From Pictodentalium vernedei (Eukaryota; Mollusca; Scaphopoda; Dentaliida; Dentaliidae), in assembly GCA_031216915.1 (NCBI GenBank), contig CM062297.1, positions 364,015,704 through 364,079,703 on the forward strand: a stretch of 64,000 nt of DNA, in the 5' to 3' direction. Below, one piece after another: positions 42,328-53,564 of this stretch (positions are counted from its first letter, which is position 1; each line of letters opens with the position of its first letter). A program made the translations under genes and the position numbers. The notes below the pieces were generated by a model, which worked only from the letters and a program-made list of their open reading frames with translations, had not been told where the DNA came from and did not search any database.

Positions 42328-43938
42328 ATGAAAGTGTCAATGGCACTGTAGCTCAACTTGTGCAAGTCATGTACAGTATGTGACACAGCAATGACACACA
42401 ACTAGGTAATGACCTGATAACAAAGGTACATATAAAGTATGTACATAAATACTGACCGTAGCCTGTAACAAATGTATAGGTAAAGTATTGTAAAGGTGGG
42501 CAACAATTAGATGCTAAACCAGAAAAGAAACCTGTGAATCCCAGAGTGGGTCTGACTGAACCATAGCACAGTGATAACAAAGGCACCCAAAAACACTTGT
42601 TCCTGTCAGACCTGTCCCAAGGTGATAACAAAGGTACTCAAGAAGTTTCGTGAAGATCGGTTCATAATACAGCCTCTAGCCCGAGCCGTATTGATATGTG
42701 CACTTACTGTGTATAAGTAGCACTGAATAAATCAAAGTTCATCTAATTTACATAATTTCTGCACGAGAAAAAAACCTGTATTATATATGATGTATTCCAT
42801 GTAACTAAACATTCATTCAAAATTTTTTTCCTATGAGAACCTTCATTTTGAAGTAATGTACAAAAAACTGATTGTACATAATTTCGGTACAAAAAGGCCA
42901 CCTGCAGCCGTCTTGAATTTCGGACCGCTCCCAAAAACACTTGTTCTCGTCCCAAGCTGATAACAAAGGTACCCAAGAAGTTCCGTGAAGATCGGTTCAT
43001 AAATACAGCCTCTAGCCCAAGTCGTATTGACATGTGCACTTACTGTATATAAGTAGCACTGAATAAATCAAAGTTCATCTAATTTGCATAATGTCAGCAC
43101 AAAAAAAAAAACCTGTATTATACGTGATGTATTAGATGTTACTAAACATTCAAACCAAAATTTATTCAAATCAGAACTTTCATACAGAAGTTCTGTACAA
43201 ACAACTGATTGCACTAATTTTGGTGCAAAATGGATGCTGGTGGCAATCTTGAATTTCGGACAGCACCCAAAAACACTCGTTCTCATCCCACGGTGATAAC
43301 AAAGGTACCCAAGAAGTTTTGTAAAGATCAGTTCATAAATACAGGCTCTTGACTAAGCTGCATAGAAGTTGTGTACAAAAAAGTGATTGGACCTAATTTC
43401 GGTACAAAATGCCTGGCAGCCATCTTGAATTTTGGACCGCACCCAAAAACACTCGTTCTCGTCCCAAGGCGATAACAAAGGTACCCAAGAAGTTTGGTGA
43501 AGATCGTTTCATAAATACAGCCCCTAGCCTGAGCCTTATTGATATGTGTACTTACTGTGTGTAAATAGCACTGAAAAAATCAAAATTCATCTAATTTGCA
43601 GAATTTCTGCACGAGAACAAAACCCATATTATATATGATGTATTCCATGTTACTAAACATTCAGACAAAAATTTATTTGAATCAGAACTTTCATAGAGAA
43701 GTTCTGTACAAAAAACTGATTGCACTAACTAAGGCACAAAATGGCTGCTGGAGGCCATCTTGAATTTCAGACCGCACCCAAAAACACTCGTTCTCGTCCC
43801 ATGGTGATAACAAAGGTATTCAAGAAATTTTGTAAAGATCAGTTCATAAGTACGGCCTCAGAGGGACAAACAGATGAACAGACAGATGTCGCCACTAGAT
43901 ACCCCTTGGACTTTTCAAGTCGGGGGCATAATAACTGT
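42328..43938 (+). mobile_element. Helentron-like element B3 with a G-type 3' end (chimera)
   Basis: The 5' end is B-type: AGTGTCAATGGCACT (42333-42347) and GCTCAACTTG (42351-42360). CAAAAWGG landmarks at about 42882, 43226, 43403 and 43738 reproduce the long-short-long spacing of B1/B2. B-type sequence stops near 43860. The 3' end is instead ACAGATGAACAGACAGATG plus a hairpin whose right arm AAGTCGGGGGCAT (43917-43929) matches the G family end and not AAGTTGAGC. Confidence 0.75.
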
Positions 43939-43939
43939 G

Positions 43940-44350
43940 TATTAGGCCCCACAAAGCAGATTGTCTTTCAGAAGATTTTTGTAAAATTGCATGTGGGCAG
44001 GCATTTTTTTATTTTATTTTTTTTGTAATTATTTCTTTGCCATCAAAAATACATGTTCTTGATTTGTTCAATGTTTCAGGCCTCATAATCTACAGAATGG
44101 CAGGGTGGTGTATTTCATCCTTTGAGTGCAAGAAGGCTTTGCAATGCTGAAGTATTGCAAAGCCTTGTTGCAATCAAGGAACAAATGTATCAATTTTATG
44201 AATTTGGGTAAAATATCAGTCATAATTACTATTTCATTTTTATTTTTTTAAGTTTGCTTTGGCTATAAAAAGAGAGTATGTGACAGCCAAATGAACCATG
44301 CAGGAGGACCTGAGAAACAAATTTCAAACTTTTTTAGGCCTAACTGTGTA
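43940..44350. repeat. P2 hairpin repeat, copy 2
   Basis: It starts near CAGATTGTCTTTCAGAAG and contains the hairpin 44118-44180 with AAGGCTTTGCAATGCT / TATTGCAAAGCCTTGT arms. It ends with TTTTTTAGGCCTAA. Confidence 0.75.
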
Positions 44351-44579
44351 TTATGTAGAAGAATGCCTGCTAATTCTTTTAAATATGCCACGTCATTCTC
44401 AAAAATCTAATGCACACTTATGCACATGGCAATTATTTGTTTGAATAATAGCAATGGTGAAGCAATTAGAGAGGTGCAGGCAGTGGGTTTTAACGAATGT
44501 AATGGAGAAATCTTCCTTGGCAATTTTGCGAAGAAATCATCATTTGATTTCCATTATTTTTTTAAATTTTAGCTAAGGA

Positions 44580-44935
44580 CCCAAAAAGAAGATTTTCTGT
44601 TTCTGAGGCCATTTTTTGTAAAACTTCATGTGGGCGGGCAGTTCTTTAATTTATTTTTTGTAGTTATATCTTTGCCATTAAAAGTTCATGTTCTTGGTTT
44701 GTTTTATGTTTTAGGCTTCATAATTTACTGAATAGAATGATGGTGGTGCTTTCTGTTCCTTGAGTGCAAGAAGGCTTGGCAATGCTTTACATAAACCATT
44801 TAATTTTCAATTATTTTTTAGATTTGCATTGGTTATAAAAAGAGAGCAGGCAGCAGTCAAAAGAACCATGTGAGAGGGTCCGATAAACAGATTTTTAACT
44901 TTTTTAGGCCTTATGTAAAAGAATGCCTGGTAATT
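44580..44935. repeat. P2 hairpin repeat, copy 3 (one hairpin arm deleted)
   Basis: It starts GATTTTCTGTTTCTGAGGCC (44592-44611). Only the left arm remains (GAGTGCAAGAAGGCTTGGCAATGCT at 44763-44787, listed here as positions). It ends TTTTTAGGCCTTATG. Confidence 0.7.
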
Positions 44936-44970
44936 CATTTAATTACACCACATCATTCTTAAAAATCTAA

Positions 44971-45087
44971 TGCCCATTTTAGGTGACTTCCACCTCAATC
45001 AGTGGTGACAGGTTCCAAGTTTAACAGAAAAAAGCTTGTATACTACAGTAAACAAGCACTGCTTCACTTCCAAGCATTCCCACAAGG
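44971..45087 (-). mobile_element. SINE S2, copy d, head only
   Basis: It matches the head half of S2 (TACAGTAAACAAGCACTGCT and flanks on +), with the tail half missing. It follows P2 copy 3 closely. Confidence 0.65.
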
Positions 45088-45444
45088 TAACATATCGCTA
45101 GCTTACTCATCTATTCTTAGGTGGATGTTTTATGTATAAATATTATTTATGGTGGGACTGAAGAGGTCGGTAGAGTTATCATTGAAACAGTGACTCAAAT
45201 TCTTTCAAAACGTGTGAAAAGCACAAGAAAAGTTTCAACCAATGAACTTCTGAAATGAGCCTAGAAGACCTTTAGCTGAAACAACATTCAGTCTTTCGCT
45301 TTAGAAAATAGGAAGTTTGCTGTATACTACTCGTTAAAATTTAAAGAGAAGCACCCTATTGTTGAGTTCTGGCATAAATCATGGTGTGTTGTTCACATTT
45401 TCTTGCACGCATTGTATTATTTGGCCTATTTCCCACAACCAAAT

Positions 45445-45660
45445 TTTTAACCCTTTGCAGAAAATACATATTAAAATTTTTGCTATTTGAATTTTTTTTC
45501 ACCCAGTTCTTTCAAAAAATTTCAAGAAAAGCATATCAAGTGACCCCCCCTCATTGGAATGAGCTTGCGGTGTCACATGATGAGCTTTTGTATAAATTTT
45601 TTTTTTAAGTTCTATTGCACAATTTGTATATTACACAGCGGAAACAACTGATTCCCTAAG
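45445..45660. repeat. P1 repeat with TTAACCCTTT end, partial
   Basis: TTAACCCTTTGCAGAAAATA opens the segment and CATTGGAATGAGCTTGCGGT holds one arm of the P1 hairpin; the second arm is lost. It is likely a degraded TTAA-type MITE. Confidence 0.5.
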
Positions 45661-45699
45661 TAAGGGTAAATCGCCCATTAGGCTGTCTATTCACAAAAG

Positions 45700-45916
45700 T
45701 AAAAAGAGACCAAATATGAACTCAGAGACTTGGCTTGAATAAATTTGAACCACACCTCCCTAAGGATGCTGTATACCAAATATCAAAACATTCTGACTGC
45801 TTGATCAAACAAGAAGATTTTTAAAGAAAATTCCTCATATTAAACTAAGTTATAATTCTGGCTCCCACAGGGAGCCCAAATATGAACCCAGAGACTTGGC
45901 TTGAACAAATGTGAAT

Positions 45917-45947
<31 letters not shown>

Positions 45948-46878
45948 CTAAGAATGCTGCATACCAAATATCAAAAGATTCTGATTCATGGATCTGAAAA
46001 AGATTTTTAAAGAATATTCCTCATACTTCACTAATTTAAACATTTGGGCTCCCATAGAGAGCCCAAATATGGACCCGGGGATTTGATTTCAACAAACATG
46101 TGAAACAATCTTCCAACGATGTTATATGTGAAATGTGAAAGCTTTTGGAGCAGTGGTTTGGGAGAAGAGTCTTAAATATTTTTCCCATTATTCATGGTGT
46201 TAAAAAATGCTGCCTCAGCATTTTTTCAAAGTCCCGAAAAAGTACCCTATGATAAAACCCAATAGCGATTTTTTTGACCATTCCATTCTATTGGTCCTAA
46301 GAAAGTTTCACACCAAATAAGAATTCTCAGAGCCATGTGGCTTTGGAAATATAGGCATTTGAATTTTTTTCTAATTTTAACTCCTGTGGTTCCTACTGGG
46401 CATTTTAAAAAATTTTGGGGCAAACATCAAGTACTTATGACTAATTAATACTTCTCATCAAATTTGGTTCAAATCAGCCTCTCGGTTTGGAAAATAGAAA
46501 TTTGGGGTGGGGCAAAAATTCTTGACCCTCCCATAACGACGAAAAATATTGCCCCTCGAACTTCTCTTGAACAAATTTGAGTTTACACCTCAAAAGTAGG
46601 CAGTACACCATATATCAAGTCTCTGCTACAGCTAGTTCATGAGAAGAAGACTTTAAAAAAAATGTGGGATTTTGGCTCCACCCCTCCTCAATATGAGCAG
46701 ACACCCAATTTGAAGAAAAACCCAAATGCCCCTTTATAACCATATAACTCTCATGTGAAATTTCATTAAACTGTGGCCAGTGGTTTGAGAGAAAAAGACC
46801 CAAACACCACTTTCACGTCGGATGGCGGACAAAAAGTGATCAGAATAGCTCACCCTGACTTTCAGTCAGGTGAGCTAA
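45700..46878 (+). mobile_element. Helentron-like element A4, 5'-truncated
   Basis: A-type core units (about two, 45715-46020) are followed by the A unique region. The 3' hairpin AGCTCACCCTGACT...AGTCAGGTGAGCT carries TCAGGTGAGC at 46866-46875. The 5' palindrome and subterminal motif are missing. A 24-nt poly-C (45919-45942) interrupts the unit where other copies have CACCCCCCTAAGG. Confidence 0.8.
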
Positions 46879-47330
46879 AAATGTAACAATTCTCTGTGCC
46901 TTTTCTTCATTTGAGAATAACTTGCATCATAATATGACCATAGAAACCCAAAGAAAGGCATCGCAATAAAACATAACAAGATAAAGCTGTTATTTCTGAT
47001 TTTAATGTGCCCAAATTTGGGCAAAAGGATGTGCCCAAAATATATGAATTTAAAGCCTGGCCTCAAAATCGAAAGACTGAACATTACTTATTCTCCTAAC
47101 ATTTTTATTCAGTTATTTTACTAACCATGTTCAGCTGAAGGTTATTTTATCACAAACCAGAACAAACAGATCATGCTCTATTACTTCCATACAAATAATC
47201 TCCATCAGTGTTGAATATATTCACCTCTTTTGCTGTTCATGTCTACCATAGCCTGAAGGTATTTATTATTCTTGCCCTGTTGATTACAGTTTTCAAAGTA
47301 GTGGGAGATGATCTTTAACTGGTTGAGTGC
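46879..47330. other. No gene seen
   Basis: AT-rich sequence without repeats shared in this window. A motif GTTGAGTGCTAGAAACTGC near 47322 begins the next repeat. Confidence 0.4.
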
Positions 47331-47790
47331 TAGAAACTGCTGCCATGGCTCTACTGAAACATGCTTGAAGCCACTTTAGTGACTTTACACTATATGCATA
47401 AGTTGAGGTTTGATCATCAGAAGAATTTTTTTTTAGATTTTTATCATTGGTTGGTTGAAATATTTTGGAGAGTGCCTATATGCTATTATTTCATTGTCAT
47501 ATTCTTGGTTGTTTTATGATTAGGCCTCATAATCTACAGAATAGCACGGTGGTGGTGAATTTCGTCACTTGAGTGCAAGAAGGCTTCGCAATGCTAAAGC
47601 ATTGCAAAGCCTTGTTGCACTCAAGGGACAAATTCATTAGTTTTATTAACTTGGGTAAAATATCAGACATAAACCATTTAATTTTTGTTTTTTAAAGTTT
47701 TCATTGGTTATCAAAAGAGAGCATGTTACATCCAAAATGACCATGCAAGAGGGCCTGAGAAATAGATTAGAAAATTTCTTAGGCCTAAAA
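47331..47790. repeat. GTTGAGTGCTA repeat joined to P2 hairpin repeat copy 4
   Basis: 47319-47400 resembles 4530-4610 (GTTGAGTGCTA...GGCTTTACACT). 47480-47780 is a P2 copy with the hairpin 47566-47632 (CTTGAGTGCAAGAAGGCTTC / GCAAAGCCTTGTTGCACTCAAG, given by position). Confidence 0.65.
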
Positions 47791-48464
47791 ATACCAGAAA
47801 TTTTACTGTCAACAGTTTCATGACCCTTTGTATTTGTTGCCGAATCTTGACAGAGCATGTAAGTGTCAGTAAAAACTTAGCAAATCTATTGTATCTAACT
47901 TTGTAGCTGTTGTATCCTATGAACAGAAAGCAGCCAAGACTCAACCAAAAATCACAGCAAATTCACTTGAATTATAAGTTATGGTATAATACCATAACCC
48001 AAGTGCTAAGGGTTAAGGGTTAACCCTTTACACAAAATAAAGACCAAAATCTGCCTGTACTGTGTACTGGTACAAGAATATCAGTAAAACTGGTGGATGC
48101 TCCCCAACAGTCGACTTAGTCAACAAGCAGATTCAGAAAATTGTGGTCCTTTGCTATGGGAAATCATTTGGCACATGTATTTGAAATGCAAGGACTGTAA
48201 CTCTGGTGAAAAATATACGGGCAACCTTTTTATAATATATGCAGGAGTGGCTTGTCACAAGGATCCACCACACCAAATTTTACTGAAATCCATCCACTCA
48301 CTGCTGAGATATTGCTGCAGATGGACATATGGAGATGGGGGGATGGACAGTCAAAACGGCAACTATATGTACCCCTGAAATTTTTTCAAGGAGAATAAAA
48401 ATTATACATGAGATCATTCTAATAAGGGGGCCATAAGTTATGTTTTTAGAACAAACAAGAAGAA
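47791..48464. other. Unassigned, with inverted TTAACCC motif
   Basis: AAGGGTTAAGGGTTAACCCTTT around 48007-48028 is a TTAA-type end without an identified partner. 48240-48375 (TTTTACTGAAATCCATCCAC, GATGGACAG) resembles the 3' part of a rolling-circle-like repeat ending ATATGTACCCCTGAAATTTT. Confidence 0.35.
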
Positions 48465-49187
48465 TGTTACTAAGGTAACACATGCCCCCCCCCCCCCCTG
48501 TGACCTTCACTTTGCAGATGCTGTGGAAACTATTATACACAACACACCTTCTGACTGTCCTTAACATTTGTAAAAAGTTTAACAATTGTTCTATAATTCG
48601 TTTCTGACACATTATGTCTGAGACACGAATATTGACCGATTTTTAGTGTGACCTTGAAATGTGACCTTGACCTTGAAGGTACGAACCCGGCTATGGTGTG
48701 TGACACATCCTCCCATTGTCCTTTATAATTGTGTGAAGTTTGATGACTGTAGCCCTAATAGTTTTGGAGTTATGCTTGAGACATGATTGGTGACCCTGAA
48801 CATATGAAGGTCAATTGTGACCTTCACATGGGAGATGCGTCAGAAACTATTATACGCGACACACCTTCTGACTGTCCTTAACATTTGTAAAAAGTTTAAC
48901 AATTGTACTATGATTTGTTTCTGTGTAATGGCCGAGACACGAATAATGACCAATTTTTAGTGTGATCTTGAAATGTGACCTTGACCTTGAAGGTACGAAC
49001 CCGGCTATGGTGTGTGACACATCCTCCCATGGTCCCTTATAATTGTGTGAAGTTTGAAGACTGTGGCCACAACAGTTTTCGAGTTATTGGCTTGGACACA
49101 CACACACACACAGATACACGGACGGACGGACGGACACATGCACACTTCAATCACTACATGCCACCCGACTTAAGTCGGGGGGCATAA
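48465..49187 (+). mobile_element. Helentron-like non-autonomous element G
   Basis: 5': hairpin TGTTACTAAGGTAACA (48465-48480), then ATGCCCCCC (48482-48490), which runs into a 14-nt poly-C. 3': the 28-nt hairpin 49158-49185, whose right arm GGGGGGCAT is the exact complement. The core has two units of about 330 bp (about 48500-48830 and 48830-49060), each carrying GTGACCTTGACCTTGAAGGT. An (AC)n and (ACGG)n tract lies at 49096-49134. Confidence 0.82.
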
Positions 49188-49500
49188 AAATGAAATTTGT
49201 TATTAATCAAGAAATTTTTTTTGCTAGTGTCATCTCTATTTGTGTTGGGTAAAGGGTTAAATAGATAATGGACTATTTTATTTGAATCATTGTTTGGACT
49301 TACATGTTGTGCTATTGTTTGTACTTATCTGTTCTGCTATCTTGAGTGTTAAAACTATCAGATTTTCACTGTTTTAACACAATTTCATTCCTCAAAAGTC
49401 TATTAGCCCCAAATAAATATTCCTGTAATGTAATCCCATGTTGACCAAGCAAACAACTTTAAAACCCAAACAAATATGCACCAACTTCAATCTGTTTAAC
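49188..49500. other. No gene seen
   Basis: AT-rich sequence. GGGTAAAGGGTTAAATAG near 49248 is a P1-like end without a clear partner. Confidence 0.4.
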
Positions 49501-49594
49501 TCAACATTGCCACTGATGGAATCTCTTTCTCAGCATAGCAGTACTCTACTGATGAAGAGATGGATAATTTGAGCTCTTTCTAACCATTTACCTG
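49501..49594. repeat. Left copy of a direct repeat of about 94 bp flanking a SINE
   Basis: TCAACATTGCCACTGATGGA... recurs at 49971-50066 (offset 470 bp) with about six mismatches in the first 78 bp. It is too long to be an ordinary SINE target-site duplication. Confidence 0.85.
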
Positions 49595-49970
49595 GAAGCA
49601 AAGTGGCTCAGTGGTTACGCTATTGGACTTTAAACCAAAAGGTCCACGGTTCGATCTCAGCCAAAGGTGACTGCACTGTGTCCATGGGTAAGGCACTTAA
49701 TCCTGATTGCCCATGTGGGGGCATGGTGACTTTGGGTATTGAGGTGTACAGCATGCCGATGAAGCACTTGCCTTCAACCAATTGTCTCTTGAGTGCTAGA
49801 ATGTTCTATGTCCCATAGGGGACATAGAACATTCTAGCACTCAAGCGAAGCAATGCTGATCCTTCTTGTGTGGAGTTAAGATGTTGGTGAGTCTGACAGT
49901 TGCTTGCCATTGCTCATTGGTTCTCTCCAGTAACTCCGGGTTCCTCCACCTGTAAAACTGTCTGAAGCGA
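49595..49970 (+). mobile_element. tRNA-derived SINE, family S1, + strand, with hairpin insertion
   Basis: This is the best tRNA-like head in the window: AGTGGCTCAGTGGTTACGC (A box) and CACGGTTCGATCTC (B box). The block TGTGTCCATGGGTAAGGCACTT and the S1 body up to CCACCTGTAAAACTGTCTGA follow. A perfect 58-nt hairpin at 49788-49845 is inserted where other copies read CAACCAATGCT. The A-rich tail is missing. Confidence 0.85.
49788..49845. repeat. Perfect hairpin inside the SINE
   Basis: 27-nt arms (CTTGAGTGCTAGAATGTTCT...) are exact reverse complements around a 4-nt ATAG loop. Other S1 copies lack it, so it was added after this SINE inserted or in its source. Confidence 0.95.
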
Positions 49971-50066
49971 TCAACATTGCCACTGATGAAATCTCCTTCC
50001 CAGCATAGCAGAACTCAACTGATAAAGAGATGGATAATTTGAGCTCTTAATTTCTAACAGGTTACC
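49971..50066. repeat. Right copy of the direct repeat flanking a SINE
   Basis: This is the partner of 49501-49594. Confidence 0.85.
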
Positions 50067-50140
50067 TAACAAATCTTGTGCATCCACTTGCATAATTCAC
50101 AAATTGAGTAGTTGAAATTTTTTTTTTTATATATATTTCA

Positions 50141-50516
50141 ATGAAACCATATCATGTGACCCCCTTATTGGAATGAGCTTGTTAAGCTCATTCCAATAAG
50201 GTGTCACATATGGTCCTGTTGAAATTTTTTGAAAAAAATAATATGTAAAATTTTGATATCCTGTACATTATTTAGTTATTTATTGATGTTTAAGGTCACA
50301 TACTTCTGCACAATGGCTAATCGCAACATGAATATAAAGTCCAATCCAGCCAATCATTTATACCCAAGTCACCCATTTTAGAGGACATTCACCCCAGGCA
50401 TTGGTTACCAGGTCCTATTTTACCAGTAAAATAGAGCTTGTCTGCCACAGTAAACAAGCACTGCTTCACTTCCCAAGGTTCCAATGAGGGATCCTGTGCA
50501 TTGTGTAAAGGGTTAA
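50141..50516. repeat. P1 palindromic repeat, with SINE S2 inserted
   Basis: The hairpin 50165-50199 is perfect (16-nt arms TTATTGGAATGAGCTT, 3-nt loop) and is extended by CATATCATGTGAC / GTGTCACATATGG. After the SINE the element ends GTAAAGGGTTAA (about 50505-50516). The left TTAA end is not clear. Confidence 0.65.
50270..50490 (-). mobile_element. SINE S2, copy c
   Basis: The target-site duplication ATCCTGTACATT / ATCCTGTGCATT lies at 50258-50269 and 50491-50502 (one mismatch). The head GGAACCTTGGGAAGTGAAGC and the tail CCTTAAACATCAATAAATAA are on the minus strand. Confidence 0.88.
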
Positions 50517-50776
50517 CTCTTTACCAAGCCATCCCATAAAAAAGCTTACAAGGTAGAAGCAACAATTTCTACTAGTGGATGTTCAGGTTCATTGGCTGAA
50601 ACATTACTTGCATATGTTATGTTTTTCCACAGAATTTTGGTTGTCTTTTGAGTGAGACCAAACCTTCATATGTGTATTAGTGGAAATCTGCTCTCCACAT
50701 ACTGCATTATTCTCCCGTTACCTGTCTATTGAGATACACATATCTCAAGTGAGATACCTGCGTGAAACTGATATAA

Positions 50777-50925
50777 TACATCAAGACCTGATGTGTGAAA
50801 TGGAAAAATCTCACCCAAAGGGGGCATGTTTTGGGGCTGGACACAAGGTTTGCCTCATGTCCGGTCCAAAAATCTGGCCCCAAGGCTTAAATTTTTCCGT
50901 CTCACACATCAGGTCCTGATGGATC
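50777..50925. repeat. Inverted-repeat element of about 149 bp
   Basis: CATCAAGACCTGATGTGTGA (about 50779) pairs with TCACACATCAGGTCCTGATG (about 50902). The interior has partly paired GGGGCTGGACA / GTCCGGTCC motifs. MITE-like, no family. Confidence 0.7.
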
Positions 50926-51194
50926 ATTTCTCTTCCACTCCCAACACCTCATTTTCATTCTCCAATCAAGCCAGGCTATATACAATAATATTACAGTTTC
51001 TAAACCAACGCAATAATCTGAAAAATAATGCGTTAGCCTGTTTTTGGGGTGATGTTTGAGTATATACCACAAAATCCAAAACCATGGGGCATACTCGTAA
51101 GCTTAATGCGTTTATTGTTGACGGGAGTAGCATCACCAAATTCCCCCTCTGGGGACCTCATTCTGTAGATGACAGTCTGCATATTTAGATGGTT

Positions 51195-52145
51195 AGACAT
51201 AACTACTCAAATGTAAGCACTAGAAATCTCAAAACAGAATACCTCTTTCATTTTTGGGTTATCAGAAAAACTATCAAATTTCTATCTACAAAACGCTGGT
51301 AAAGTAGTACTTCAGAAAAGTTTTACACAATCAAGGGCCATAAATTTGGAACATTATGTGCGTTAGAAATCGAAAAAATCAACATTGGCCTTTATGTTGC
51401 AATCATACAAAATCGGTTAGGTCTACTTTCGCCTACAAAATAGTTTTTGTAAATGTGTAGGCGAAAGTAGACCTAATGGATTTTACTAATTTACCACTCT
51501 GTTCTTAATAGCACACATGTTCAAATTGTTGAAGGTAAATCCATTTTTGATGGGTAAACCAGGTAAGAATCGTTAATCCCCTAAGCTAAATTGGTGCACT
51601 TTCACCTTCACTGTTACAAAAACGGTTTTGAAAGCAAATGCATACTGCCGCCTCCTACAAAATCATTAAATTAATCCCACAAAGGAAAATAAAGCTACTA
51701 ACTGAAAACCAAAAAAAACCCAGAGTTTTTGCACACAACTAAGGAATGAGGTGCACTAGAAATCAACAAATCAAATATAGCCTTCATTTTGTACTAAAAA
51801 GAAAAACAGTTGAATCAAATGTCAAATCAAAATTTCAATTTATTCCATTCCAGACACAGATGGGGAGAGCTAAAATTATCATGTGGAAATCAAACAATGG
51901 CAAAGTTTTGTATAATCAAGAACCATAGCAGTAAAAACTGAAACTACAGGTGTAAACATTTTGAACATCAAACTTTATCTTTGACCAAAGATCATAAGTT
52001 AAGTTGTAAAATTTGAAAACATTCTGCAAAGGGAAACTAAAGTTTTCAAGTGGAATGCATATGTGCTGGAATGTATACTGATGGAAAGATGGACAGATGG
52101 ATAGAAAGATGGACAAGCATAACACCTAATGCCTCTTCCACCTAA
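51195..52145 (+). repeat. Degenerate tandem repeat K, possibly the core of another rolling-circle-like element
   Basis: Blocks such as GTGCRYTAGAAATC, CAAAGTTTTGTATAATCAAG and GCCTTYATKTTG occur two or three times at intervals of several hundred bp. GGACAGATGGATAGAAAGAT near 52090 could be the 3' microsatellite. I found no matching terminal motifs. A perfect hairpin (51417-51476) lies inside. Confidence 0.4.
51417..51476. repeat. Perfect 21-bp inverted repeat, 18-nt loop
   Basis: TTAGGTCTACTTTCGCCTAC at 51417 is matched exactly in reverse complement ending at 51476. Confidence 0.95.
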
Positions 52146-52330
52146 ATTCAGCAGGACACAAAAGTGACCTTTAAAAGACAACTTTTTATACCCATAATGT
52201 CATTAATGTTATGATATCAAATACTATTTTTCTGGCACCAAAATATCTCAGTTAACACTCCGCTTACTGATGTAAAAATACTGAAATCTGAAGCTGAAAA
52301 CTTTTCCCACAATGCTAATGTGAACTTAAC

Positions 52331-52385
52331 CAATTCAGTCTTGTTTGACAGAGCTCAATGAGCTCTGTCAAACAAGACTCAATTG
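52331..52385. repeat. Hairpin of the GTTTGACAGAGC family
   Basis: 25-nt arms with one mismatch and a CAATG loop. It shares GTTTGACAGAGCT with the central hairpin of the pogo-like MITE, but no MITE ends flank it. Confidence 0.85.
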
Positions 52386-53327
52386 GTTAAATTTTCAGTT
52401 TGTTTAAACAATATTTTTTTCCAACAATATGTAATGAGCACAAAGGTACAAGAGATTCAGATGAAATTGACTGGTGAAAATGGATTCAGCTACAAGCTGT
52501 AAAGCTTTATCACAAAAAAACTATAGTGAGTGTGATAAACACTCTGTAGATGTACCACTGGCATTAACCAATGGAGTGAATAAATACAAAAAGCGATTTG
52601 ACACAATCCCCCTGGAGCTGACAATCATGCAAGATTCTTGAGCTTAATTGTGTTGTGCAACTGAGTGACTTGTTTCCAGGGGTGTTAAAGATGTTCACTT
52701 TGTTAAAGATGTCCAGTTCGTGGGAAAAATATGAAGCTTGAAATTCTAACACTTTACATCAGTGCACAGAGGGTTAACCAAAATTTATCACAAAACAAGC
52801 TGGGCCAACATAACAACGAAAGTAAGATTAGCAACTGTGTCCCCAGGTTTAGAGTTAAAGGAATAAATGTTATTTGTGTATAACACAAGATACTCAAAAT
52901 AACTGAGAACTAAAGTTATTTCGTTATTGTTTGTAATGGGACATTTCAACTGGATGGAATGCTTGTGTCTATAATCTCCAAGTCAGACACAGTGTCGAAG
53001 AGGATTTCTTCATTTTGAAGATTTGTAAAATTCCCAGTAGTGTTTCAAAACAAATACTTAAAAATAAAGTTGTTGTGATTCTTGACCTGGTTTCAACTGT
53101 TGGCGAAAACTGCAATTTGAGGATTTAAGAAGCAAATTAAAATGTTCCAGGTCCACAATGCAATCCAGATAAAGTGATTCATTCCATTTCTGAAAGCATA
53201 GGTGCTCGAGACTAGCACCCAATTGATAAAAAATTGTTTTCAAATACATGCATCATTTTTTTGGCTTCTCAACTTGTGGTGTGGTAAAAAAAAAATAACT
53301 GATCCGACATCACATGGCCTTACTGCA
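52386..53327. other. No gene seen
   Basis: AT-rich sequence without family matches or convincing frames. Confidence 0.4.
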
Positions 53328-53564
53328 GTGGACAAATTCTCTTCTGCAAATTTTTTTATGAATATTTTGTTACAGAAGTTTCCAGGAGCAGGGGAGAGTC
53401 TTGTGCATTATTATGATACCTTGGTTGAAGACGATATCAAATTCAGTACTGCTGTTGATATTACTGAAAGCACCTTGTTTCACTCAAGCAATGGTATCAG
53501 AAGCTTAATGGTAGATACAAGAACAGAGTGGTGCAATCTTTGTCTGGTTTTGGGTATAATTTAA
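53328..53564 (+). other. Possible coding fragment or exon, unrecognised
   Basis: A frame with balanced composition reads VDKFSSANFFMNILLQKF, GAGESLVHYYDTLVEDD and SLMVDTRTEWCNLCLVLG. It is preceded by CTTACTGCAG, which could be a splice acceptor, and GGGTATAA near 53551 could be a weak donor. I do not recognise the family, and chance cannot be excluded. Confidence 0.2.

Noticed and set aside
49595..49665. Free-standing tRNA gene
   Set aside because: A and B boxes are good, but the sequence continues into the S1 SINE body, the acceptor stem does not close, and other copies share the body.
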